A stretch of 64,000 nt of DNA from positions 42,135,990 through 42,199,989 of the forward strand of contig CM068386.1 of NCBI GenBank assembly GCA_034770075.1. The letters are read 5' to 3'. A program made the position numbers and the translations under genes. Below the pieces are notes generated by a model. That model did not search any database and was not told where the DNA came from. It saw nothing but the letters and a program-made list of their open reading frames with translations. Position 1 is the stretch's first letter, and the number at the start of each line of letters is the position of its first letter. Positions 26,481 through 37,624 of this stretch are shown in pieces. The stretch is from Aralia elata. Taxonomy: Eukaryota; Streptophyta; Magnoliopsida; Apiales; Araliaceae.

Positions 26481-27351
26481 ATGTTTCCTAGATTTGGTGA
26501 AAAATTAGTGCTTACAAATTATGAGATTTTGAGTATCAAGACCCAAACATGTATTGGAGCTTGCAATTTATGGAGGAATGTCATTGCAAATCTAGAAAAG
26601 TGTATATCAAAGAAGGTTCGAGAAATGAAAAAAAAGAACAAGGGAGATTTTGCAAAGAGTAATGCATGAAGAAATTTGGAAGCGTGCTGCGAGTTTTGAT
26701 TATGTACCTTTTTTAGAATGAACTTGAATCTGAAGAGTCTTGGATACGATATTTGGAAGAGGATGAGATACCTCTTAAAAAACTGATGAAGTTGAGGAAG
26801 AAGAAAGTGAAAAAGGAATTTTTGAAGACATCTAGAAAGAGGAAGACGAAAAGATTTGTGTTGATGAAAGCACGAAAGTTGAAGAGAAAAAAAAGAAGAG
26901 AAAATGAAAAGGAAGATTTTGAAGAAAGTACTTAATATGATGATAAAGAAAGTATGACAACAATAGTGATGAGTTTGAAGATGTAAAAAAGAGATGATTA
27001 AAGAAATTGAAATAACTGATAGAAAAGAAAACGTTAGAGAACTTGTCGAAATTGAGAAAATAGAAGAAGAGATTATTCGTGAAAAGAAAAATTTAGAGAA
27101 ACATGAGAAAATTATTTTGTGTATCAAAAGTTATGATTTGAGATTTAGAGTGGTGAATTTTGTGAAAGACGTTGAATAAGTCAACATGGAAAAAAAATTT
27201 TGATTCACAAGAATTAGCGAAAAGAAAATTTGAAAAGGAATTCATGCGGTGGAAGAATTTCATGAAATGAGAAGGTGAAACTAAAGAAAAACTTCAAGTC
27301 AAAATTGCTTTAAAGATCCGACAAACCAAGTTTTGAAATTCAAATGTAAAA
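26481..27351 (+). pseudogene. decayed gag of the old Ty1/copia element
   Basis: ATG 26481 opens 62 codons with N-Y-E-I-L-S-I-K-T-Q and N-L-W spaced as in the N-terminus of copia Gag (UBN2/DUF4219 type). Downstream the match is fragmentary, very Lys/Glu-rich and full of stops; a short part near 27120-27290 could be the later Gag helices. The strand and position agree with the LTR and primer site at 12322-12643, so both belong to one element split by the SIRE insertion. The Tekay-like element then interrupts it at 27352-27356. Identification rests on weak similarity. Confidence 0.45.
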
Positions 27352-28215
27352 GTTATTGTGATATCCCGAATACTTATGCGATGCTAAATCAGGATATTAA
27401 ATGATTACAATGAGTATGTTATGCAATGATCGTTGGAGAAAGGAAGTGAATGCATTAAAGGATTAAAGAATATATAATACTCGAAGTGTTTCAAGTTTAA
27501 GTGAAGGTGATGAAATAAAACCTACATTAAGGGAATGCACTAAGTTATTCAACGGTAATTGTGAAAGAGATATAGTGATAACCGAGTAAGGGAGGTTTCG
27601 TTGATTCCGAGGACGGAATCCTTATACATGAGAAGGAAATTGGTTGAGTAATATTAGTTAGTTTAATTAAGTTAAAATTATATTAGAAAATGATATAATT
27701 TGTTTGTTATGTCTTGTGGACAATGGTAGTTATTGTGAATTAAGCTTCACAAATAATGTGAGTGATTCACTTAATTAAAGTAGTGAATCAATGTGAATAT
27801 ACTTGTTTTAATAAATTGGAGTTTAATATATATGTAAATATAATAAGATTGTGAGTTTTGATTATAGTTTAAAATATTTATGGATTTGAATAAATATTTT
27901 ATTTGGAATATTTATGGAGTAAATATTTGATGAAAATTATTTATGTATGATGATATTGAGTAGTTGATGATAAACAATTTTATCGTCAATGCGTATTTTG
28001 TTACGCTAATAGAATAGTAATATTCTAATTTAATTAAATAATTAAATTAGAGAATTAATGTTTTATTGAATAAAATGTTTTATTTAACAAAATTATAATT
28101 TGACTATATTGAATTATAATTTTGTCAATAAGGTTTTAATGGGAATTGTTAATAAGCTTAATTAGATTTATTAATTAAAATAAGTTTAATTTAAGTGTGA
28201 CATGGTTTATTATAT

Positions 28216-28217
<2 letters not shown>

Positions 28218-28271
<54 letters not shown>
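28218..28271. repeat. (AT)n microsatellite in the 5' LTR
   Basis: About 27 AT units; the matching tract in the 3' LTR (about 34247-34274) is about half as long. Confidence 0.9.
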
Positions 28272-28273
<2 letters not shown>

Positions 28274-29076
28274 GTTCTAGCCAAACATGGCCTAGAGACC
28301 CTTTATTTTTGTAACTGACTAAAAGAGAGGTTTTATTTTAATTTTTACGTTATTCTCCTAAGTCTGGAGAAGAGAGAACACAGAGAAGGGAGAAAGAGAG
28401 AAAGTGAGAGAAAAAGAATTCTCTGTAAAATTGAGAAGGCTCATGAGAAATCAAGAGAAGGAAGAAGATTTAGCAAGTAATTCTTGTCATCATCTAGATA
28501 ACCTAAGCAAGAATCAAAGGTAATAATCTAGCTTTGAATTGTTAATTTCATATTCATTGAGTTTTCTTTAAAATTGATTTTTGGTAGAAGGATTTGATGA
28601 AGTATTGGTAGTATATGTTTATAAGCATGCTTAATCCGTTATTTGGTGTTTATATATAATTTTGGAGTTATCAAATTCATGAAAACATGAATTAGAAGAA
28701 GAAAATTGAGTTTTGTAGTAATATGTATATTTTAGTCTATTTTGAGACTAAAATTAATAGTCAATTCATGTATAAAGTCTGTAATTGATAATGGATTGTG
28801 TTAGTATTATGAGAAACGAAAACGTTGCAAGTTGAATCAATCAAATTGGTGGAGAAACGAATTCGTGAGAGTTTGATTCATTAAATTTGTTCAAATATGA
28901 AAAACTAGCATGAACTTTGATTTTGGGTCTTTAAAATTTGTTATTTAAAGCAATTTATGTTGTTAGAATCACTGTTCACACATGTTAGGTATTAGTTTTT
29001 ACATTATGTATGAGGTCTGGGGTATGCGTTTAATTGCCTATTTGGATGAAGGAATTGGGAATTTTTTGGCTTTGGA

Positions 29077-29260
29077 ATTCTGCAGTTCGCGAACTGCAGA
29101 ATCTGGAAATCAGATGTCTCGCCCCGGCGAGGTTTTTGTTAGGGAATTTCTCGCCCCGACGAGAGCTCGCCCCGGCGAGAGTTTAACTTGATAGTTTCTC
29201 GCCCCGGCGAGAGTTTGCCCCGGCGAGGATTTCATGTTATAAGTTTCTCGCCCCGGCGAG
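29077..29260. repeat. 26-bp perfect palindrome followed by six CTCGCCCCGGCGAG mini-palindromes
   Basis: The palindrome (29077-29102) has 13-bp arms ATTCTGCAGTTCG. The 14-mer CTCGCC-CC-GGCGAG follows at 29118, 29150 (one change), 29166, 29198, 29214 (partial) and 29247. The whole block is kept in the 3' LTR (35074-35257). Confidence 0.92.
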
Positions 29261-30374
29261 AATTGCAGAAATGGTAAATTTTTCCTATTTTTAATTCTTT
29301 TCTTTTTGGTTATCATATGTTACCCTAAACAAGAATTACTTATAACCATTACGCATCTAGTGTAGAACAAAGTTTAAAACTTAGCCAGTGGTTAAGTGTC
29401 GATTAAAGCGAGACGCAATAAAATGAAGGTTTATAACGTTTTTAATAAAAATGAAGGATTATGAATTGTTAAGTATAATGAATATTAAGTATTACTATGT
29501 GGCTAATAAATGATGTGCATGATTATATATATCGTGTAGGAAATGTGACGTGCAGATAGATATAAGCTGGTTATGGTAGTTGATAATCTACAAATCAGGC
29601 AAGTCTTTCAGTTCCTATTTGTTATGTAAATTAATTGATTAACTGTTTTAATCATATGATGTAAAAGCATGATGTATTTCATATATGTTACAAGTATGAA
29701 ACGACAAAGTCAAAATATGACTACGTTCGTTGAGTAAAGAATGTTGATTGAGTTATGGAGCTCAATCTCTAATTGTTATGTGTTGATCGTTATGCATGAT
29801 ATGTTTAGTCAAATGATTATGACTTAGATGTTGAGTATGTTATCTATATGTTATGTGACGCATGCAAACTGTTAGATTTTGCTGAGCTGTCGAGCTCATT
29901 CTTGCAAATAACCATTTTTGCAGGTTAAAGTTACAAGGTAAAGTTAATTGCCGCTTGAATGGCATGATTCAGATGTAAAGCATGCAGATTAATTATTTTA
30001 GCTTAAATTATGTTTTTGAGCCATGACTAAGGTTCGGTACGTTGTATTTGAAAATGTATTAATTGTAACAAATGCAGAGTTGTTAAATTTGTATTGAGTT
30101 GTAGTTTAATTTTATCCGTTGTATAAAAGGTATGGAATATAGAAGTTTTATTTGTATTATAACTTTGATGAAGCGAATCAATTGTGATTCTAGAATATGT
30201 AATTGATTAAAGGTTATGATTCAGGGAAAACAAAGAAAGACAACTGAAAAGTTTTTATTTATTCCGCATTTTATTGAGTTTATTATCGATTAATGTTGTA
30301 AAGTTAGAATATAGATGTATTGTTAACGACCGATGTGGAATGTTGAAGTGTATGGATTTTGGGGTCGTTACAGT

Positions 30375-30386
30375 TGGTATCAGAGC
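30375..30386 (+). other. primer binding site of the Tekay-like element
   Basis: TGGTATCAGAGC two bases after the LTR end. Confidence 0.9.
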
Positions 30387-31424
30387 TGATAGGTTAGAAA
30401 CCTTAGGTGCGAGTACCTTAGGCTATAACCTTAGAGAATAGAAGTGAAGATGATAGAGTTAAGAGAATAATAAGTTAAGAATGATTATGGTACAATCGTA
30501 CTCTTTAATGGTTGATGTATGGTATCTGGGCTAAACAATTCCTTTAGAGAGCGGAGGTTGATACGAACTAGCGACCGATCTAACTCGCTGTGCAAGACAG
30601 TGTAGACGAGACGGGGACCAGTTTGTTGGTTATTTGTGGGAAACCACTCAGGTGCTGTACATAACACTGTTAGAGACTCGAGGTGAATCACATATAGAAT
30701 TAGGGATGTGTATGATTAACAAGTGATTCTTTTCGTATAGGTAGAAGCATGCGATGAGTTAAGTCCTAGAAACGTTACAGGAAGAAGATGAGAATGACGC
30801 GAGGTAAACTCGAATAAAATATTGAATAATATGAGGAAAGATAGAGATTCTTAGAGGAAGAATTGTTATATATAAACAAGAAGATTCAAAGAAGAGTCTT
30901 GAAGAGTTATAAAGGATGAGAACCAGGAGTTATCTGACTCCAGTAATAAAGATGTTAGTAAATAGACGATATTTATAAGATGAGAATGATATAATGATAA
31001 GAATGAACTCAAATAGAGTTTAGAGAATTCATGTGAGACAAGATTATGATAAAATGATTAGGTTCAAAGAAGAACCTGAAGAGCTAAAAGAACAGGGAAC
31101 ACCTGAGTTGATTAATCATTAGATAACGTGATTAAAGAGAAGAATAAAGAAGATCGTAGGATGATACGATCATAAGATGAGAAAGAATCGTAAGAAGAGA
31201 GATGATAGAAGGAGATCACGACGTGATCTGCTAAAGTTATAAAATGTCAAAAGGTCTTAAATGATTGAATAATAATAGCATGACGCTATAAAGAGATGGT
31301 ACTATCAAATAGTACGAGATAAACTCACGAGGAGTTATGGATGATGAGGTACGAAAAATTTGTATCAAGCAAAGAGTTAAGTTAAGAGCAAGATGAAATT
31401 AGGTGGGATTTCAATTGAGGACTC

Positions 31425-31640
31425 ATGTTAGTGGCTGAGTTGTACGATTCCTGGTATGGGACGGGAACTTGTGCTTGGTTTGAAAACTACTTAGCTTCGT
31501 ACATTAATATAGTGGTTGAGTTGAACAAATCCTTGTATGGGCAGGGAATTTGTCCATGGTTTAACAACCGCTCAACTTCCTATATTGAGTAGTGGTCGAG
31601 TTGGTTCGACAACCACTTAGCTTCCTATATTGATAATCAT
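31425..31640. repeat. three diverged ~80-bp tandem units, each able to form a hairpin
   Basis: Units begin GTGG(C/T)(T/C)GAGTTG near 31435, 31502 and 31590 and end near (A/C)TTAGCTTC or CTCAACTTC. The third unit lacks its middle. The start and end of each unit are roughly complementary (GTGGT with ACCAC in the third). Confidence 0.65.
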
Positions 31641-32559
31641 TGAAATATTGGTGTCGCCCTATCGATATACATATGACGAGAAGGTGATTCTTTTCTCATA
31701 TTTATATTTGATAGTTAGAGAATATTAAGATTAGGTACGGTTCTTAAAACTCATACTTATGGTAGGTTCGTGACTCATAATTATATGGTGGAACCCCTCA
31801 GCGAATGGACGATTTTGGTCTGACTAGGATAAGTTCCTGAACCTATATGATTGTGGTAAGTTCCTGAATTTCCAAAGTGTGGTAAGTTTGATGAACTATA
31901 TTGGGTATAGAAAAGTTGTGCTATAGATAACATTGATGATATTGAAGAATGATAGAATGATTGCGTAATGAAGCAATGGAGTAAAGATTGAAGTTGATGG
32001 AGGAGAAATGGAGATTCTAATTCTTCTAGCTATGCTAGATTTTCGAAATTTATTGCCATCGTGCTAATATTCGCAAATTTTGTGTTCTCGAAAATATATT
32101 GGGTCAATGCTTGAACTAATAAGTTTTAAAAAAAGTGCTATTAATTGTACGTCTATGCTAATTGTTTCAGCTAGACAAAAATGATTTGAAACTATCAAAA
32201 TGTATTTTCAACGACTGAGTCATCAATGCAACCGAACCTAGTGTTGGATGTGATCGAAGGATCGTCAGCCCACTATGGTATGATGTAGTATAACAAAGTC
32301 CTAAAAATGACGGAATGCTCAACGTACCATCGAGCGGTACGGTATCATGACGTCATAAAAGAATTTTGTTTTTTCTTTTAGTTATGAAAAGATATGCCAA
32401 TTGAGTTGGCTAAAAATATTTTGATTAATATTTGAATTGTTGTTCAAGGTCTATGCTAATTGATTCGGCTAGACGACTGTTGAAAGGTATTTATGAAGTT
32501 TAAGAGTTTTTTGAGATTTTATGCCAAACCAGTTTATTCTGGTACGGAATTTGTATTAA

Positions 32560-32748
32560 GTCTGAGGTGAACCAACCCTGTAATGGGGGTTACGCAATAG
32601 CGTTAATATGTATGTGCACAATACATAGTACGAAGGGCTGATCACCTGGAGTACGAGAAGAGATGGTCCATAGTCTTTGACTGTTAAAGGTTACAGTAGA
32701 AATATCTGTTAACCTAGGCCAAGGTTCAAGTCTTTACGACTCCTCAGC
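32560..32748 (+). repeat. module shared with the Tekay LTR
   Basis: Aligns by eye with 1929-2124 and its copy in the 3' LTR. Shared runs include TGTGCACAATACAT, GGGCTGATCACC, AGTACGAGA and GTTAAAGGTTACA. In the Tekay element it lies in the LTR, here in the body. Confidence 0.8.
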
Positions 32749-33165
32749 AGATTATTGAAAGTTTTTGAATGTATCATTAAATTCTTGAATTATTCATACT
32801 GCTTCCTAATTATTGAGCAATTATGGAAGATTCTTATTCTTTTGAAAGGTGGAAGTGGAAATAAAATATTCTTTAAAAAGGGATAGGTTATAGAATGTGG
32901 CATGTACTGATGAGTAAGTTAAACAACTATAATTTACCCAAGAAAGAAATGAAGTTCCAGAAAGGGAAGAGAGAATGATGAGATATTTTTTGGAAGAAGA
33001 AGATGTGAAGAATGTAATGACCTTAGAAAGGTCTCTAGAGACAGAATTTGGTATAGAACCCAATGAATAAGTAGAGATTAACGTAAAGTTCATTTTAATA
33101 GCTGAGAGAAACGAGTATTAGTAAGTCAAAATTTCGAGGACGAAATTCTTAGAAGAAGGGGTGAA

Positions 33166-34243
33166 TGTGATATCCCGAATACTTATGCGATGCTAAATCA
33201 GGATATTAAATGATTACAATGAGTATGTTATGCAATGATCCTTGGAGAAAGGAAGTGAATGCATTAAAGGATTAAAGAATATATAATACTCGAAGTGTTT
33301 CAAGTTTAAGTGAAGGTGATGAAATAAAACCTACATTAAGGGAATGCACTAAGTTATTCAACGGTAATTGTGAAAGAGATATAGTGATAACCGAGTAAGG
33401 GAGGTTTCGTTGATTCCGAGGACGGAATCCTTATAAGGAGGGAAGGATGTGACAACCCAGATTTTCAGAAATTATTAAATAAGAATTTGGCAAATAAAAT
33501 TCTTATTAGGTGACGTTTTTGAGTTTGAGTATGTGTATATATGTGTTATATATATTGTGAAATATGTGATTTGATGTGAAGAAAATTATATATTTGTGTA
33601 TTTGGGAAACGAGGTTTAATAGTTAATTAAACCATTGAAAGGATTAAATGAAATTGCCATGAGAAGGAAATTGGTTGAGTAATATTAGTTAGTTTAATTA
33701 AGTTAAAATTATATTAGAAAATGATATAATTTGTTTGTTATGTCTTGTGGACAATGGTAGTTATTGTGAATTAAGTTTCACAAATAATGTGAGCGATTCA
33801 CTTAATTAAAGTAGTGAATCAATGTGAATATACTTGTTTTAATAAATTGGAGTTTAATATATATGTAAATATAATAAGATTGTGAGTTTTGATTATAGTT
33901 TAAAATATTTATGGATTTGAATAAATATTTTATTTGGAATATTTATGGAGTAAATATTTGATGAAAATTATTTACGTATGATGATATTGAGTAGTTGATG
34001 ATAAACAATTTTATCGTCAATGCGTATTTTGTTACGCTAATAGAATAGTAATATTCTAATTTAATTAAATAATTAAATTAGAGGATTAATGTTTTATTGA
34101 ATAAAATGTTTTATTTAACAAAATTATAATTTGACTATATTGAATTATAATTTTGTCAATAAGGTTTTAATGGGAATTGTTAATAAGCTTAATTAGATTT
34201 ATTAATTAAAATAAGTTTAATTTAAGTGTGACATGGTTTATTA

Positions 34244-34274
<31 letters not shown>

Positions 34275-36370
34275 TGGGTTCTAGCCAAACATGGCCTAGA
34301 GACCCTTTATTTTTGTAACTGACTAAAAGAGAGGTTTTATTTTAATTTTTACATTATTCTCCTAAGTCTGGAGAAGAGAGAACACAGAGAAGGGAGAAAG
34401 AGAGAAAGTGAGAGAAAAAGGATTCTCTGTAAAATTGAGAAGGCTCATGAGAAATCAAGAGAAGGAAGAAGATTTAGCAAGTAATTCTTGTCATCATCTA
34501 GATAACCTAAGCAAGAATCAAAGGTAATAATCTAGCTTTGAATTGTTAATTTCATATTCATTGAGTTTTCTTTAAAATTGATTTTTGGTTGAAGGATTTG
34601 ATGAAGTATTGGTAGTATATGTTTATAAGCATGCTTAATCCGTTATTTGGTGTTTATATATAATTTTGGAGTTATCAAATTCATGAAAACATGAATTAGA
34701 AGAAGAAAATTGAGTTTTGTAGTAATATGTATATTTTAGTCTATTTTGAGACTAAAATTAATAGTTAATTCATGTATAAAGTCTGTAATTGATAATGGAT
34801 TGTGTTAGTATTATGAGAAACGAAAACGTTGCAAGTTGAATCAATCAAATTGGTGGAGAAACGAATTCGTGAGAGTTTGATTCATTAAATTTGTTCAAAT
34901 ATGAAAAACTAGCATGAACTTTGATTTTGGGTCTTTAAAATTTGTTATTTAAGCAATTTATGTTGTTAGAATCACTGTTCACATGTTAGGTATTAGTTTT
35001 ACATTATGTATGAGGTCTGGGTATGCGTTAATTGCCTATTTGGATGAAGGAATTGGGAATTTTTGGCTTTGGAATTCTGCAGTTCGCGAACTGCAGAATC
35101 TGGAAATCAGATGTCTCGCCCCGGCGAGGTTTTTGTTAGGGAATTTCTCGCCCCGACGAGAGCTCGCCCCGGCGAGAGTTTCACGTTATAGTTTCTCGCC
35201 CCGGCGAGAGTTCGCCCCGGCGAGGATTTCATGTTATAAGTTTCTCGCCCCGGCGAGAATTGCAGAAATGGTAAATTTTTCCTATTTTTAATTCTTTTCT
35301 TTTTGGTTATCATATGTTACCCTAAACAAGAATTACTTATAACCATTACGCATCTAGTGTAGAACAAAGTTTAAAACTTAGCCAGTGGTTAAGTGTCGAT
35401 TAAAGCGAGACGAATTAAAATGAAGGTTTATAACGTTTTTAATAAAAATGAAGGATTATGAATTGTTAAGTATAATGAATATTAAGTATTACTATGTGGC
35501 TAATAAATGATGTGCATGATTATATATATCGTGTAGGATATGTGACGTGCAGATAGATATAAGCTGGTTATGGTAGTTGATAATCTACAAATCAGGCAAG
35601 TCTTTCAGTTCCTATTTGTTATGTAAATTAATTGATTAACTGTTTTAATCATATGATGTAAAAGCATGATGTATTTCATATATGTTACAAGTATGAAACG
35701 ACAAAGTCAAAATATGACTACGTTCGTTGAGTAAAGAATGTTGATTGAGTTATGGAGCTCAATCTCTAATTGTTATGTGTTGATCGTTATGCATGATATG
35801 TTTAGTCAAATGATTATGACTTAGATGTTGAGTATGTTATCTATATGTTATGTGACGCATGCAAAACTGTTAGATTTTGCTGAGCTGTCGAGCTCATTCT
35901 TGCAAATAACCATTTTTGCAGGTTAAAGTTACAAGGTAAAGTTAATTGCCGCTTGAATGGCATGATTCAGATGTAAAGCATGCAGATTAATTATTTTATC
36001 TTAAATTATGTTTTTGAGCCATGACTAAGGTTCGGTACGTTGTATTTGAAAATGTATTAATTGTAACAAATGCAGAGTTGTTAAATTTGTATTGAGTTGT
36101 AGTTTAATTTTATCCGTTGTATAAAAGGTATGGAATATAGAAGTTTTATTTGTATTATAACTTTGATGAAGCGAATCAATTGTGATTCTAGAATATGTAA
36201 TTGATTAAAGGTTATGATTCAGGGAAAGCAAAGAAAGACAACTGAAAAGTTTTTATTTATTCCGCATTTTATTGAGTTTATTATCGATTAATGTTGTAAA
36301 GTTAGAATATAGATGTATTGTTAACGACCGATGTGGAGTGTTGAAGTGTATAGATTTTGGGGTCGTTACA
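33166..36370 (+). repeat. 3' LTR of the Tekay-like element, with an internal second LTR-like start
   Basis: 3205 bp. Its first 282 bp are followed by TAAGGAGGGAAGGA (33434-33447) and TGTGACAACCCAG (33448), which looks like a canonical polypurine tract and Tekay LTR start inside the LTR. The target duplication shows that the outer start at 33166 is the one used. GC-rich palindromes are at 35074-35257. Confidence 0.9.
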
Positions 36371-36669
36371 GTTATCCTTGTGGAAGAAACAAAAGAAAAA
36401 GACTACTCACATTTTTAGAAATATCAAAGAAAGTAGAAGTTTTTCAAAGAAACTTGGGTGATCGTTGTCACAAATCACCACTCAAGCCATATATATCGAT
36501 GGAGATGACATTAAATATTCTTGCGATTGAAGGTATCGGAAGATTGGAAGGTTCACAATATTACGAAGATTTTGAAGAAGGCCTCTTAATTTTTGCCCAA
36601 AAAAGGAAAAAGGGTAATCCATCAATTTCAAGCTTGTTTAACTCATCTGAGCCATTTATAAAGGCTTGA
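36371..36669 (+). other. flank of the Tekay-like element, perhaps a remnant of the old copia element
   Basis: Continues the sequence interrupted at 27356 (target duplication GTTAT). A Lys-rich open stretch ends at 36669 but shows no motif I recognise. By position it should belong to the old copia element; that is inference. Confidence 0.3.
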
Positions 36670-36739
36670 AGCTATTTGAAATTAGGCTTAAGATGGCTTA
36701 AATAAGACTTTCTTAGTTTAAGGTATTAAAACACGTTAA

Positions 36740-37082
36740 TTTTTATATTTAAAAATCAAGCCATACTTTAATAAAATGTTTTTCTAAGATAGTTTATAAA
36801 ATATTCTGAGAGATTTAGAAACATCATTTTTGTTCAACTCTCTTTGCATTAGGAAATGTTGCTTTATGAGCTTATTTTCTTAACACTTGACATAAATTGT
36901 CAAGGTTAGTGAAAATTTACTCAATAATTTTGTAAAGAGATTTTTGGACCATTTTTTGAGATAAGAAAAAGAAAGAAAGAAAATCCTATGGAAAGGATTC
37001 TATTTCTATTTTTATTCTTTTTTCTTATTGTCATAAATTTATTTGTTATTATCAAAATTACATAAAAAGTGGAGGCTTAACA
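36740..37082 (-). repeat. relic LTR related to the SIRE-type element
   Basis: Matches the start of the SIRE LTR (about 14220-14560) in the same orientation: shared stretches include AGGAAATGTTGCTTTATGA, TGTCAAGGT and CCTATGGA(A/G)AGGATTCTA, ending GTGGAGGCTTAACA. Strongly diverged, with no internal region attached. Confidence 0.7.
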
Positions 37083-37594
37083 ACTATTTTTTCATCTTTT
37101 ATTTGATTTTAAAATCTTTTCATTTATATTTTTACTATCATAATTATCTACTTACAACTATGTCTTATTCTCATACATTTTTTTATTTAGTTTGTTTTTT
37201 AAATTTCATATTCTTGATAATAATAATATTTAATTATATAATAATATTTAATTATTAAATTATATAAGTATAACTATTTGAGTTTAAATAAGATTTACTA
37301 TTACATAAATAGATGAATATATGAATATATAAACAAATAAATCATTAATATAAAAATGAGTACTATCATTTATATTATATAAATATATGAACTATTATTG
37401 TAGATATTTAAATTTATTTAATTTTTCATCAATAATTAATTGTACATTGTTAGTTCAATAATATACTTTAGGAGAAATTAATTTTTATGATAAAAATCAT
37501 AGTAAATAATATTAATATATTATTATTATAATTATATATTAGTATAGTATAATATATAAAAATAAATAAAGAATATAATAATTTAATAACAAAA
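37083..37594. other. very AT-rich stretch, nothing recognised
   Basis: No supported frame; may be the body of the Helitron-like element that ends at 37623. Its 5' end could not be set. Confidence 0.4.
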
Positions 37595-37624
37595 CATGTG
37601 TTTCGCACGAAATCATGAGCTAGT
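37595..37624 (+). mobile_element. Helitron-like 3' terminus
   Basis: A hairpin with stem TTTCG / CGAAA around CA (37601-37612), flanked by CATG on both sides, is followed three bases later by CTAG (37620-37623) and then T. This is the usual Helitron 3' end (hairpin, CTRR, host T). No start with TC was located. Confidence 0.5.

Larger units (their letters stand above)
27357..30372 (+). repeat. 5' LTR of the Tekay-like element
   Basis: 3016 bp, TGTGATATCCCG to GGGTCGTTACA. Compared with the 3' LTR it lacks 222 bp (33436-33657 of the partner; junction at 27626/27627) and has a longer TA repeat (28218-28271). Confidence 0.92.
30387..33165 (+). other. non-coding internal region of the Tekay-like element
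   Basis: No frame longer than 90 codons and no retroelement motif. The first kilobase is purine-rich and dense in short inverted repeats. A tandem repeat follows at about 31425-31640, a duplicated hairpin motif at 32150 and 32449, and at 32560-32748 a module shared with the Tekay LTR. A purine tract (33151-33163) precedes the 3' LTR. Confidence 0.75.
27357..36370 (+). mobile_element. non-autonomous Tekay-like LTR element without coding capacity (LARD type)
   Basis: 9.0 kb with a perfect 5-bp target duplication GTTAT (27352-27356 and 36371-36375), TG...CA ends, LTRs above 3 kb and a 2.8-kb internal region with no gag or pol. The sequence after the primer site (CCTTAGGTGCGAGTACCTTAGG) resembles the leader of the Tekay element at 2650-2690, which places it near that clade. 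It would depend on proteins from an autonomous relative. Confidence 0.9.

Noticed and set aside
26519..27127. 202-codon frame on the minus strand, Phe/Ser-rich
   Set aside because: Antisense of the purine-rich decayed copia gag; composition explains the open frame.
29118..29260. CRISPR-like array
   Set aside because: Short palindromes with irregular spacing inside a plant LTR; no cas genes and a eukaryotic context.
29077..29260. CpG-island promoter of a host gene
   Set aside because: The block is present in both LTRs of one element and no host exon follows.
36376..36669. Host exon on the plus strand
   Set aside because: Lys-rich open stretch without splice-site or domain support, inside the interrupted old element.
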